Below, in pieces: positions 1 through 8,921 of a stretch of DNA of 64,000 bases. A program made the position numbers and the translations under genes. The stretch is from Simiduia sp. 21SJ11W-1 (lineage in GTDB: Bacteria > Pseudomonadota > Gammaproteobacteria > Pseudomonadales > Cellvibrionaceae). Each line of letters starts with the position of its first letter. Position 1 is the stretch's first letter. The notes under the pieces are model-generated. The model had not been told where the DNA came from. It did no database searches and saw only the letters and a list, made by a program, of their open reading frames with translations. The stretch spans positions 930,001 through 994,000 of the forward strand of contig NZ_CP090959.1 in NCBI RefSeq assembly GCF_024138675.1. The letters run 5' to 3'.

Positions 1-124
1 GCGGCCGGGCCGGTGATCGGCTTGGCGCCTATGGGCCCGGGCCTGCACCACACACCTACAATAATGAAAACCCGTGAGTGCGGGTGAATTACGCGTTAGT
101 GCCGCCAGCGCACAGGAGCCTCCA

Positions 125-790
125 ATGAATGCAGAAGCTTTTATTCCACTGGAATTTGAACGCTTGCCCGAAGATGCCATGTGCCAAGAGGCCCGCGCAT
201 TCTATCAGAGGATGAGGCGCCGGCGCAGTGTGCGTGATTTTGCGCCAGACCCGGTACCCATGGAGGTGATTCACGAGGCGCTCCGCACCGCCGGTACGGC
301 CCCCAGTGGCGCCAACAAGCAGCCCTGGCACTTTGCTGTGGTAACCAGCCCCGCCGTCAAACGCGAAATTCGCATTGCCGCCGAGGCCGAGGAGCGCGAG
401 TTTTACGAGCGCCGGGCAAGTGAGGAGTGGCTGGCGGATTTGGCGCCCCTGGGTACCGATGATCAAAAGCCGTTTTTGGAAACCGCGCCTGTGTTGATTG
501 GTATTTTTCTGCAAAAATTTAACTCAGGCCATGATGGCGGCAAACACAAAAATTACTACACCAGTGAATCAGTTGGTATTGCCACGGGCATGCTGATAAG
601 CGCCCTGCACATGGCGGGCCTGGCCACGCTCACCCATACCCCAAGCCCCATGAAATTTCTGAATACCATTTTAAAGCGCCCAACTGACGAGCGGCCCTAT
701 ATTTTACTGGTGGTGGGCTACCCCAAGGCAGGCACCAAAGTGCCTAACATCGAAAAATTACCGCTGGATCAAACCAGCAGCTTTTTTTAA
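125..790 (+). CDS. Nitroreductase-fold flavoprotein, iodotyrosine deiodinase (halotyrosine dehalogenase)-like
   Basis: This 221-residue protein belongs to the FMN-dependent nitroreductase superfamily. RRRRSVRDF (residues 31-39) and SGANKQPW (61-68) are the FMN-binding segments. From recalled family knowledge it matches the iodotyrosine deiodinase branch rather than generic nitroreductases. The lid residues that bind the halotyrosine zwitterion, Glu-x3-Tyr and a Lys about 21 residues later, appear here as E90, Y94 and K115, and the C-terminus has the family's VGYP and KLPLDQ motifs. The predicted reaction is reductive dehalogenation of a halogenated tyrosine. I chose ATG 125 because AGGAG lies at 114-118; an upstream GTG at 74 is open in frame but has no such site. 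It is followed by tryptophan catabolism genes, so a role in aromatic amino-acid metabolism fits. The subfamily call is from motif memory and substrate is inferred. Confidence 0.8.
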   Translation: MNAEAFIPLEFERLPEDAMCQEARAFYQRMRRRRSVRDFAPDPVPMEVIHEALRTAGTAPSGANKQPWHFAVVTSPAVKREIRIAAEAEEREFYERRASEEWLADLAPLGTDDQKPFLETAPVLIGIFLQKFNSGHDGGKHKNYYTSESVGIATGMLISALHMAGLATLTHTPSPMKFLNTILKRPTDERPYILLVVGYPKAGTKVPNIEKLPLDQTSSFF

Positions 791-813
791 ACCAGACACC
801 AAGCGAGTTTTCC

Positions 814-1596
814 ATGGCGTTAACCTACGGCGACTATTTAAAGGTCAACGAATTAATCAGCCTGCAAGAGCCAAAATCCACAGGCCCCGAGCACGATGAA
901 TTGCTGTTTATTACCATTCACCAGGCCTATGAGCTGTGGTTCAAGCAACTCTTGCACGAACTGGATCACCTGGTGGTATTGTTTGCCGAAGACGAGCGCT
1001 ACCGCTGCCTGCATACTTTAAAGCGAGTGCGCACCATATTTAAAACCCTGGTGCAGCAGGTGGATATTCTTGAAACCCTTTCACCTTTAGAGTTTTCATC
1101 GTTTCGCGAGTTTTTGGATACCGCCTCGGGTTTTCAATCTTTCCAGTTCCGCGAGCTTGAATTTCTATTGGGCATGAAAAACCCGGCCAAACTGTCGCCC
1201 TACCCGCAAGGCAGTAAAGAGCGCGAGCGCCTTTTGGCGCGGTTGGCGGCGCCCACCTTGTGGGATGCATTTCTGGCGTTTTTATCGCGCCGCGGTTTCG
1301 CCGTGCCTATGGATGTTATGCAGCGCGATGTCACTGAATCCGTGCGACCCGATTCAGACCTGCAAGAGCTGCTGATCCAGATTTATCGCAACGAACCGCT
1401 GCTTTCGGAAATTATGGAAGCCTTGGTAGACATAGATGAAGGTTTGCAAGAGTGGCGCTACCGGCACGTAAAAATGGTAGAGCGCACCATTGGCATGAAG
1501 CCCGGCACCGGTGGCTCAAGCGGCGCGGAATATTTGCGCTCAACCTTGTTCGCGCCTTTATACCCAGACCTCTGGAACATTCGCTACCGCCTGTGA
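814..1596 (+). CDS. kynA: Tryptophan 2,3-dioxygenase
   Basis: Heme enzyme that oxidises L-tryptophan to N-formylkynurenine in the cytoplasm, the first step of the kynurenine pathway. The active-site segment HQAYELWFKQ (residues 36-45) contains the distal histidine. The C-terminal RYRHVKMVERTIG supplies the proximal heme ligand, His218. GTGGSSG follows, as in the family. At 260 residues it is slightly shorter than the usual 270-280 because the N-terminal lead is short. It starts 23 bp after the flavoprotein gene and ends 10 bp before the kynureninase start, so the three are likely one operon. The ribosome-binding site before ATG 814 is weak (AGCGAG). Confidence 0.95.
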   Translation: MALTYGDYLKVNELISLQEPKSTGPEHDELLFITIHQAYELWFKQLLHELDHLVVLFAEDERYRCLHTLKRVRTIFKTLVQQVDILETLSPLEFSSFREFLDTASGFQSFQFRELEFLLGMKNPAKLSPYPQGSKERERLLARLAAPTLWDAFLAFLSRRGFAVPMDVMQRDVTESVRPDSDLQELLIQIYRNEPLLSEIMEALVDIDEGLQEWRYRHVKMVERTIGMKPGTGGSSGAEYLRSTLFAPLYPDLWNIRYRL

Positions 1597-1606
1597 GAAT
1601 GCTTGT

Positions 1607-2800
1607 ATGACTATTACTATTGCAGATCTGAAAGCCGCCAATAACCCTTTGGCTGCGCACTATTCCCAGTTTCGGGTGGGCGAGCGCCTGCTGCTCACCG
1701 GCCACTCCCACCAGGCCTGGCCTGACTGCTCGCTCGGCGCACACACCCAGGCCTGGCAGGATGCAGCCTTGCATGTGGATCACAAGTGGGCCCGGGCCAT
1801 GGAACAGGCCGAGGCCGTGCGCAAGGGCTTTCGGCGTTTGCTGGGCGAGCCAGATGCGGAGCTTGCACTGGCGCAAAACACCCATGAGTTGGTGATGCGC
1901 TTTATTTCCGCGCTCGATTTATCCGCGCGCCCGCGCATTGTTACAAGCGATGGCGAGTTTCACACCTTGCGCCGCCAGCTTACCCGGTTAAAAGAAGAGG
2001 GCGTAGAGTTAGTGGTGGTGCCCCAATACCCGGCCAATACCTTCAGTGAGCGGCTGGCCAAAGTGGTAAACAAAAAAACCGCGGCGGTGATGGTTTCGCA
2101 GGTGTTTTTTAACTCTGCGCGCATAGTGGAAGGTTTTCACGCCGTGGCCCAGCAGTGCGATTTTCACGGGGTGCACTTATTGGTAGACATGTATCACTCG
2201 CTGAACGTGTTGCCGGTAAGCGTGCACGCACTGGGGTTAGATAACGCCTTTATTGTGGGCGGTGGCTACAAGTACTGCCAACTGGGCGAGGGCAACTGCT
2301 TCTTGCGCGTGCCACCCAATTGCGAATTGCGCCCGGTGAATACCGGCTGGTATGCAGAGTTCGATTTGCTGGCCGAGCAACCCGACAACGAAGTGCACTA
2401 CGGCAAAGGCGGCGCGCGTTTTGCGGGCTCTACCTATGATCCAACCAGCCACTACCGCGCCGCGCGGGTGTTTGCGTTTTTTGAAGAGCAAGGGCTCACA
2501 CCTGCCTTGCTGCGCCAGATCAGCCAGCACCAGATTGCCGTACTGGCAACGGCGTTTGAGGCACTGAATTTGCCCGAGGCCGAAATAAACCTAGACCACG
2601 CACTGGCGCTCTCTGAGCGGGCGGGTTTTTTGGTGGTACAAACCCCAAGGGCCATGCAACTAAGTGAGTTAATGGTAAAGCAGGGCGTATTCACCGATGC
2701 CCGCGGTGCAGCACTGCGCTTTGGCCCGGCGCCCTACCTGGCAGACCATCAATTGCGCAGCGCCATGCAGGCGCTGGGTGAGGCCTATAGCCAGTTGTAG
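1607..2800 (+). CDS. kynU: Kynureninase (class V PLP aminotransferase fold)
   Basis: This 397-residue PLP enzyme of fold type I most likely cleaves kynurenine to anthranilate and alanine. VDMYHS (D194) is the PLP-ring aspartate and GGGYKYCQLGEGNC carries the Schiff-base lysine K222, resembling the kynureninase YKY motif followed by a Gly-rich stretch. The start is placed at ATG 1607, ten bases after the kynA stop, because an upstream in-frame start at 1511 would lie inside kynA. Direct linkage to kynA supports the function; a related class V aminotransferase or lyase acting on another substrate cannot be excluded. No kynurenine formamidase or monooxygenase gene is seen beside it. Confidence 0.8.
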   Translation: MTITIADLKAANNPLAAHYSQFRVGERLLLTGHSHQAWPDCSLGAHTQAWQDAALHVDHKWARAMEQAEAVRKGFRRLLGEPDAELALAQNTHELVMRFISALDLSARPRIVTSDGEFHTLRRQLTRLKEEGVELVVVPQYPANTFSERLAKVVNKKTAAVMVSQVFFNSARIVEGFHAVAQQCDFHGVHLLVDMYHSLNVLPVSVHALGLDNAFIVGGGYKYCQLGEGNCFLRVPPNCELRPVNTGWYAEFDLLAEQPDNEVHYGKGGARFAGSTYDPTSHYRAARVFAFFEEQGLTPALLRQISQHQIAVLATAFEALNLPEAEINLDHALALSERAGFLVVQTPRAMQLSELMVKQGVFTDARGAALRFGPAPYLADHQLRSAMQALGEAYSQL

Positions 2801-2915
2801 GGCTGCTTAGCGCAATAATTTTTGTTGTAAAAGGCCGTGGGCGCGCGGCATGAGCGCCCTGTGCCCACATTTTCCGGCTGTCAAAGTGCTTGCCATCGCC
2901 TGGTGCCCGCAGCGC

Positions 2916-3662
2916 TTAATGGGTGGTGAGGTTTTGAATGCGGGCGCGGGCTTTATCTTGCCAGGGTTTATCTGGGGTGCCGGTTGGGTCCCAATCGTTT
3001 TCTTCTTCAACGGCACTGCGAAAGGCCGCCAGGGCATCGGTGGGGCGGTGTTGTTGCATCAGCAGCTCGCCCAGGTGGTATTTCACCAGCGCCGTGGCGT
3101 GGTAGGCATTGAGTGCGCTGAACTCTTTGAAGGCATCGTCAAATTCACCCAGCGCGTACAGGCTTCGGGCGTAGAGTACATGGCCAATTTTTGAGCGGTA
3201 ATCCGGGTTTGCGTTTATCAGGCTTTCAAGTGTGGTGCGCGCCTGGTCATAGTGGCCTGCGCCAAATTGCGCCCGTGCCAGGCCCTCAAGAATATTCGGG
3301 TCTTGCTGGTATTGGCCTGTGAGTGCGCGCTGGTAAAAGCCTGCGGCCTCCTCAAAGAGGCCTTTTTCCATGCATTCTTCGGCCATGGTAATGAGGTTTT
3401 GCACTGTGCCGTTTTTACGCAAATTGTTGTGGGCAGTGCGCAGGTTGCGGTTTGGGTCTGTGGTGTCGCGCACTTTTTTGGCGAGTTTTTGAGCGCCAGA
3501 TGAGCGGCGCAAGCCGGGCAGCAGCTCCACTATCAGGTAGGCCAGCCCGCCAATTAACGGGGCCATGAGCAGTACCCAGATCCAGGTGCTGTCGCGCCCG
3601 GTTTTAATCACGTGTACTACCAGCAGTACCTGTATAAAAATGGCCAGAATAAAAAACGGCAT
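2916..3662 (-). CDS. TPR-repeat membrane protein
   Basis: A 248-residue protein with two N-terminal hydrophobic helices (about residues 3-17 and 27-47), resembling the short PLD-type N-terminal membrane hairpin. A basic, helical linker and several tetratricopeptide repeats fill residues 85-220: EEAAGFYQRALTGQY, YDQARTTLESLINANPDYR, FDDAFKEFSAL and PTDALAAFRSAV. The TPR part probably faces the cytoplasm and acts as a protein-interaction scaffold. It is divergent from hisC with about 180 bp between the starts and converges on kynU. Nothing in the sequence fixes its partner. Confidence 0.75.
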   Translation of the reverse strand: MPFFILAIFIQVLLVVHVIKTGRDSTWIWVLLMAPLIGGLAYLIVELLPGLRRSSGAQKLAKKVRDTTDPNRNLRTAHNNLRKNGTVQNLITMAEECMEKGLFEEAAGFYQRALTGQYQQDPNILEGLARAQFGAGHYDQARTTLESLINANPDYRSKIGHVLYARSLYALGEFDDAFKEFSALNAYHATALVKYHLGELLMQQHRPTDALAAFRSAVEEENDWDPTGTPDKPWQDKARARIQNLTTH

Positions 3663-3846
3663 GAGCCCGCATCCTTTTGGGTTGTGTGGTTGTATCGCGC
3701 TTTAGCCTGCGCAGTTCATAAAGGTTGCAGTATACCCAGCCGCGGCCTGTGCGCCACAGGGCCTTTGGCTTGCGATATACTGCGCGCTTTGTGCGCCCTT
3801 TAGGCCGCACTCGGCCCACAACCATCACACAGGCAGACGCATCGCC

Positions 3847-4920
3847 ATGACCGATACCCGCAGACTCTGGAGCAACGCCGTTACCCGCTTGGAGCCCTAT
3901 GTGCCAGGCGAGCAACCCAAGGCGCAAAGGCTTATCAAGCTCAATACCAATGAAAACGCCTTCCCGCCATCATCGGCGGTGCATCAGGCGTTGACTGCCG
4001 GTGAAGTGGATCGGTTGCGCTTGTACCCGGATCCAAACTCGCAAGCGCTGGTAGATACCATTGCTGCGCATTTTGGCGTTGAGGCCAATCAGGTATTTGT
4101 GGGCAATGGCTCGGATGAAGTATTGGCGCACGCGTTTTACGCCTTTTTCCAACAGCCAGAGCCCTTGTTGTACCCGGACATCAGCTACAGCTTTTACCCT
4201 GTGTACTGCAATTTATACGGTATTGCCGCTAATCCCATTCCCCTGCGTGAAGATTTCAGCCTGGTGCTGAACGATTACAGCACACCCAACGGCGGCATTA
4301 TTTTCCCAAACCCCAATGCACCCACGGGCATGGCGCTGGGCCTTGCGGAAATCCGCGCATTACTTGTGCGCAATCGCGATTCGGTGGTGCTGGTAGATGA
4401 GGCCTATGTGGATTTCGGCGCGGAATCGGCGGTGTCGCTCATTAACGAATTCGATAACCTGCTGGTGGTGCAAACCACGTCAAAATCCCGCTCGCTGGCG
4501 GGTTTGCGTCTGGGCTATGCCCTTGGTAACCCGGGGCTGATTGAAGCGCTGGTGCGGGTAAAAAACAGCTTTAATTCCTACCCCATAGACCGGTTGGCCG
4601 AAGTGGCCGCCGTGGCTGCGTTTAAAGATGACGAATACTTTAAATACACTTGCCAACAGGTGATCAACACGCGCGCCTACACCGTGGCCGAACTGCAGCA
4701 GCTGGATTTTGAACTGCTGCCCTCAAAGGCCAATTTTGTGTTTGCCAAACCCACGCGCCAGAGTGCCAAGGCCGTGTTTGAAGCACTGCGCGCGCGTTCA
4801 ATTATTGTGCGCTACTTCGATAAACCCCGCATTGGTGATTACCTGCGCATCAGCATTGGCGCACAATCGGATATGGAGGCGTTAATCAGCGCCCTTAAGG
4901 AAATATTGGCCACAAACTAG
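3847..4920 (+). CDS. hisC: Histidinol-phosphate aminotransferase
   Basis: PLP-dependent class I/II aminotransferase of 357 residues, converting imidazole-acetol phosphate to histidinol phosphate in histidine synthesis. Seen in sequence: LNTNENAFPPS near the N-terminus (typical HisC), GNGSDE (86-91), NPNAPTG (155-161), DEAYVDF (184-190) and the Schiff-base lysine K213 in TTSKSRSLAGLRLGYALG. The gene stands apart from other his genes, as second HisC copies often do, so a role with other aromatic amino acids is possible. The ATPase gene follows 30 bp downstream. Confidence 0.92.
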   Translation: MTDTRRLWSNAVTRLEPYVPGEQPKAQRLIKLNTNENAFPPSSAVHQALTAGEVDRLRLYPDPNSQALVDTIAAHFGVEANQVFVGNGSDEVLAHAFYAFFQQPEPLLYPDISYSFYPVYCNLYGIAANPIPLREDFSLVLNDYSTPNGGIIFPNPNAPTGMALGLAEIRALLVRNRDSVVLVDEAYVDFGAESAVSLINEFDNLLVVQTTSKSRSLAGLRLGYALGNPGLIEALVRVKNSFNSYPIDRLAEVAAVAAFKDDEYFKYTCQQVINTRAYTVAELQQLDFELLPSKANFVFAKPTRQSAKAVFEALRARSIIVRYFDKPRIGDYLRISIGAQSDMEALISALKEILATN

Positions 4921-4950
4921 CACCCGAAACCGAGGCAAAACGGAGGCCCA

Positions 4951-5751
4951 ATGAACGCAAGGTCTAGTTCCGGTATTGATTGGTCAACCAGTGTTGCCGC
5001 CGTGTGGCGCGCGCGGCGCAACATCTTGCGCCCTGTGGCCAGGCTGGATGCCATCACACTGGACGACCTGCTCGGCATTGAAAGGCAAAAGTGTGCACTG
5101 GTGGCCAACACCGAGCGCTTTGTGAAGGGTGCGCCTTGCAACAATGCGCTGTTGTGGGGCGCGCGCGGCACCGGCAAATCGAGCTTGATTAAAGCCTTGC
5201 TCAATGGTTTTGCAGGCCGTGGCCTGCGGGTAATAGAGGTTGATAAAGACGACCTTGCAGATTTGCCCGATATTGTTGATGACCTGCGTGAATTGCCCCA
5301 GCGCTTTATAATTTTTTGCGATGATCTCTCTTTTGACGCAGGCGAGAGCGGCTACAAACATTTAAAAAGTGTGCTTGAGGGCTCCATTGAACTGCCGCCG
5401 GAAAATGTGTTGATCTACGCTACCAGCAATCGACGCCATTTAATGCCAGAGCACAGTGAAGATAATCGCGCAGTGGCCATTCACGGTGGCGAGCTGCACT
5501 TGGGCGATGCCATTGAAGAAAAGCTGTCGTTAGCTGATCGCTTCGGGCTACAGCTCAGTTTTTACCCGATTGGTTGGGATGACTATTTTGCCGTGGTAGA
5601 CCACCTGTTTGATGTGCGCGGCCAAAAAATTTCGCAAAGCGCGCGCGATGCGCTACACCAAAAAGCGCGCCAGTTTGCACTCGATAGGGCGTCTCACAGT
5701 GCCCGGGTTGCCAAGCAATTCTGGCAGGCAGAGGCAGGCGCTGATAAATAG
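4951..5751 (+). CDS. DUF815-family AAA-type ATPase
   Basis: A 266-residue predicted cytoplasmic P-loop ATPase. Walker A is GARGTGKSSL (70-79) and Walker B lies in FIIFCDDLSF (119-128). Between them is a segment (RVIEVDKDDLADLPDIVDDL) typical of DUF815 proteins. ATSNRRHLMPE follows as a sensor-1-like stretch. The N-terminal 60 residues are a helical lead. The family's biochemical role is unknown to me; members look like DnaA/DnaC-type loaders without a known client. It is 30 bp downstream of hisC and 33 bp upstream of the symporter, so co-transcription is likely. Confidence 0.85.
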   Translation: MNARSSSGIDWSTSVAAVWRARRNILRPVARLDAITLDDLLGIERQKCALVANTERFVKGAPCNNALLWGARGTGKSSLIKALLNGFAGRGLRVIEVDKDDLADLPDIVDDLRELPQRFIIFCDDLSFDAGESGYKHLKSVLEGSIELPPENVLIYATSNRRHLMPEHSEDNRAVAIHGGELHLGDAIEEKLSLADRFGLQLSFYPIGWDDYFAVVDHLFDVRGQKISQSARDALHQKARQFALDRASHSARVAKQFWQAEAGADK

Positions 5752-5784
5752 CGCGCGCAATACAATAATAAAATCGCTGCAAGG

Positions 5785-7176
5785 ATGATTAACCCAATGG
5801 CGCACTTTCGAACACAACTGTTATGGCTGGCCCCGCTGCTTGGCCTGGCTGTGGGTTATGTCATGCATTTATATGGCTGGCAAAACACCGCCTGTATGAC
5901 CGCAGGCCTGACGGTAGTGTGCGGCTTGTGGTGGGTGTTTGAGCCCATACCTATTCCCATTACCTCGCTGATACCGCTGGGGTTGTTTCCACTGTTGGGC
6001 ATATTAGATGGCAAGCAAGTGGCCGCAGCCTATGGCTCGCCGCTGATACTTTTGTTAGCAGGCGGTGCCATGCTATCCAAAGCCATGGAAAAAAGCGGTG
6101 CCCACCAACGCCTGGCGATGGCCATGGTGCGTTTGTGTGGCGGGCGCAGTTATCGGCGTTTGGTGTTCGGCTTTATGTTGGCAAGCGCACTGCTTTCCAT
6201 GTGGATTTCCAACACCGCCACGGTACTGATGCTATTGCCCGTGGCACTGGCGGTGATAGAGCGCGCGCACGATAAGCAGTTTTCAATTCCGCTGCTGTTG
6301 GGCATTGCCTACGCCGGCAGTATTGGCGGCTTGGGCACACCCATTGGCACGCCGCCCAATGTGATTTTTCTGCAGGTTTATGCCGATAACACCGGCAATC
6401 ACATTTCATTTTTGGGCTGGATGATGATGGCACTGCCCGTGGTGGCCTTGCTCTTGCCGGCTGCTGCCTGGTGGCTAATGCGCAATTTATCCAAGGGCAG
6501 CCAGCTCAGTTTGCCGGCCACCGAGGCCTGGCGCCCGGCAGAAAAGCGTGTGCTGTGGGTGTTTGCGCTAACGGCACTTGCGTGGATGACTCTCACAGAA
6601 CCTGCCGGCGGCTGGCGCGCCTGGCTGGATGTGCCCACCGCCAATTACGCCGCGGTGGCATTTGCGGCCGTGATTGTATTGGCCATGCTGCCAGACGGGG
6701 AGGGCGGGCGGCTATTGGATTGGGAGCACGCAAGCCAAATTCATTGGGGCGTATTAATTTTATTTGCTGGCGGTATCGCACTGGCCAGCGCCTTCACTGC
6801 AACGGGTTTGTCTGCCGCCATTGGTGCAAAGCTGGGCGCCTTGGCCCACTTGCCTGTATGGCTGTTAATTTTGTGTGTGGCGCTCACGGTGACATTTCTG
6901 ACAGAAATCACCAGCAACACCGCAACCACCACGCTGCTAATGCCCATACTGGCCGCCGCCGCCATTGGCGCACAGGTTGATCCGTTATTGTTGATGTTGC
7001 CTGCGGCATTGTCGGCCAGCTGTGCGTTTATGTTGCCAGTGGCAACAGCGCCCAACGCCATTGTGTTTGGCACAGGAGAGGTGAGTGTGGCGCGCATGGC
7101 GCGCGAAGGCCTCATTATTAATTTAATGGGTGCACTGATTATCACCTGTGTGCTGAGTGCAATGCATACCGCGTGA
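5785..7176 (+). CDS. DASS/SLC13-family Na+-dependent anion symporter
   Basis: An inner-membrane protein of about 460 residues with roughly eleven hydrophobic segments. It carries the two SNT signatures of the divalent-anion:Na+ symporter family, ISNTATVLMLLPVA and TSNTATTTLLMPIL, and the repeated GTPxGTPPN-type hairpin (GLGTPIGTPPN). Substrate is probably a di- or tricarboxylate such as succinate, malate or citrate, driven by Na+. Two starts are possible, ATG 5785 and ATG 5797. AAGGA at 5780-5784 is too close for the first and rather far for the second, so the start is unsettled. Confidence 0.88.
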   Translation: MINPMAHFRTQLLWLAPLLGLAVGYVMHLYGWQNTACMTAGLTVVCGLWWVFEPIPIPITSLIPLGLFPLLGILDGKQVAAAYGSPLILLLAGGAMLSKAMEKSGAHQRLAMAMVRLCGGRSYRRLVFGFMLASALLSMWISNTATVLMLLPVALAVIERAHDKQFSIPLLLGIAYAGSIGGLGTPIGTPPNVIFLQVYADNTGNHISFLGWMMMALPVVALLLPAAAWWLMRNLSKGSQLSLPATEAWRPAEKRVLWVFALTALAWMTLTEPAGGWRAWLDVPTANYAAVAFAAVIVLAMLPDGEGGRLLDWEHASQIHWGVLILFAGGIALASAFTATGLSAAIGAKLGALAHLPVWLLILCVALTVTFLTEITSNTATTTLLMPILAAAAIGAQVDPLLLMLPAALSASCAFMLPVATAPNAIVFGTGEVSVARMAREGLIINLMGALIITCVLSAMHTA

Positions 7177-8368
7177 AGAGATAGGATATTGCTATGAAGC
7201 CCGTATTGTGGAAAACGCTGCAGAGTATTTGAGTAGTTTGAACCCTGCGGGTGAAAGCGAGGTCTATTTATTTTTGTTGGGCATGAATGCTGCGGCTGCA
7301 GCAGACCCTGTTGAGGCCGGGCGCTGGGCACTGGCTGAGTCGCGAAAGCGTGATCGCGACGCCGATTACGACATCCAGCCGTTTCCAGCCGGCGTTAACT
7401 TGCCCATGCCGGATTTTACAGCGTTTTGCGCCACCTATACCGGTGATTGCATAAAGAGCTTGATTACAAGCTCAGACAAGGGTGCGGCCCTGCTTCAAGG
7501 CTATGACGTCTTGCTGGGCAGGTTTGAGAAATTTCTGTCATACGACGAATACATCACGCTAGCGAAGCCCCTTGCCAATGAGGTATTTCCGCCCTATCAG
7601 TATTTGATGGCCGCCAATCGACTCGCCTTGATTAACGCGCTAACAACCGCGAAAGCCGGGCGTGTTGAGCAAAGCACACATGCGCTTGGCACGTTCATAG
7701 AAAAACTGCACAGACACCTGGCTCTGCAAGATAATCTGATTGGTCGTATGGTGTTTGTTGCGATGTTGTCAGACGCCATTGATGTTTACAGTGCGGTATT
7801 GCAAGAGAGTGAGCGCAATACCGTGATGCTAGACCCTCTGGGTGAGCAGGCTAAGCGTTTTCACCCTGTTGTGGCTCGTGAATTTGCATTGGTTCACAAC
7901 CTGGCTCAGGAAATGGATGGCCATCCGGAATTATTGCAAAGTGGCGGCAATATGCCGGGCTTCGTGAGCCGCTGGTTGTTTAAACCCAACATGACCTTAA
8001 ATGCGCTGATTCCCATTTATGCCCGCATGGAACGTTTGGCGCTGCTAAGCCCTGAGGGTTTCGCCAAGGTGATGGAGACCGGTGTGGTGCCCCAGCCCGA
8101 AACGAGTAGCTGGCTAAATTACCTAGGGCACAAGCTGTTACAAGACGGCCCCGAGTTCGATGAGTACATCGCACGGGTTCATGACCTGGATGTAAAAATT
8201 TCCCTGTTTAATCAAGTTCATTCATTACATCGTGATGTCGATGAACTGATAAACCCTTACAGCCCCAAGGCTGCCTCACCGGCTTCATACCAAGATGGTC
8301 AGGTGTGCATGCCCGGCCCATTACCCGATAAACGAGGGTTGCGTTGTTTGTGGGTAGGCAGTTTGTGA
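7157..8368 (+). CDS. Unknown 403-residue protein
   Basis: I do not recognise this protein. It is a soluble, mostly helical sequence without a signal peptide or membrane segment. The clearest local pattern is SLNPAGESEVYLFLLGM near residue 30. The N-terminus is uncertain. ATG 7157 overlaps the preceding symporter gene by 20 bp. A better-placed ATG at 7194, preceded by AGATAGGA, is in another frame and stops after 12 codons. A GTG at about 7208 would give a protein starting VENAAEYL. The stop overlaps the next gene's ATG as TGATG (8366-8370), so the two are likely translationally coupled. Confidence 0.65.
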   Translation: MQCIPREEIGYCYEARIVENAAEYLSSLNPAGESEVYLFLLGMNAAAAADPVEAGRWALAESRKRDRDADYDIQPFPAGVNLPMPDFTAFCATYTGDCIKSLITSSDKGAALLQGYDVLLGRFEKFLSYDEYITLAKPLANEVFPPYQYLMAANRLALINALTTAKAGRVEQSTHALGTFIEKLHRHLALQDNLIGRMVFVAMLSDAIDVYSAVLQESERNTVMLDPLGEQAKRFHPVVAREFALVHNLAQEMDGHPELLQSGGNMPGFVSRWLFKPNMTLNALIPIYARMERLALLSPEGFAKVMETGVVPQPETSSWLNYLGHKLLQDGPEFDEYIARVHDLDVKISLFNQVHSLHRDVDELINPYSPKAASPASYQDGQVCMPGPLPDKRGLRCLWVGSL

Positions 8369-8868
8369 TGCCAGGTGGCCCGGATTTTTTTGTGCGACTA
8401 CGCAGAAAGCCCGCACGAACCGCGGTGTTGTCAGCGGTGCGGTGTTTGTTTGTAGCAGCAACGCTCTACACACCCTTTGCCCGGGCTGAATTAGCCCTTG
8501 AATTTGTGGGTGTCACGGCCGGTAAGGGGCAGGTGATGGTAAGTATTTGGGGCTCTAAGGATACCTATTTCAAGCAAGCCGCCTGGCGGGCAGTTTATCC
8601 CGTGCCGCCGGTACTTGCCCTGGACGGGCGATTTTCCATCACCATAACCGAGCCCTTGCCGCCTGAATTGGCGGTAAGCGTGTTTTATGATGCGAACGCT
8701 AACAACACCCTTGATACCCACTGGTTTGGCCTGCCTGCGGAAGCCGTTGGCAGTAGCAACAATGTGCAAGGCAGATTTGGCCCGCCCGCGTTTAAAGATG
8801 CCAAGGTTGCCTATTCCGGCGCGCCGCAATCATTGGTAATACATTTAAACAAGCTGCTGTCAGACTAG
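8368..8868 (+). CDS. DUF2141 exported protein
   Basis: A 166-residue secreted protein. A basic N-terminus and a hydrophobic segment (TAVLSAVRCLFVAATLYTPF) end in an ARA site before ELALEF. The body matches the DUF2141 pattern: VMVSIW near the start, then AVSVFYDANANNTLDTHWFGLPAE, in which DANxNxxLD-x-NWFGxPxE is the family hallmark, then a beta-rich end. It is probably a small periplasmic or outer-membrane-associated beta-sandwich. ATG 8368 overlaps the stop of the upstream gene and is preferred to TTG 8344, which would lie wholly inside it. Confidence 0.8.
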   Translation: MPGGPDFFVRLRRKPARTAVLSAVRCLFVAATLYTPFARAELALEFVGVTAGKGQVMVSIWGSKDTYFKQAAWRAVYPVPPVLALDGRFSITITEPLPPELAVSVFYDANANNTLDTHWFGLPAEAVGSSNNVQGRFGPPAFKDAKVAYSGAPQSLVIHLNKLLSD

Positions 8869-8921
8869 CAGTCGACAGGCATCTCTTTTTCAAAATTTAG
8901 ACCCAAATACAGAGGCATTAC

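Noticed and set aside
3729-3781. Divergent sigma-70 promoters between the TPR gene and hisC
   Set aside because: TATACT boxes exist on both strands (3729-3734 and 3776-3781), but no convincing -35 boxes lie at the right distance.
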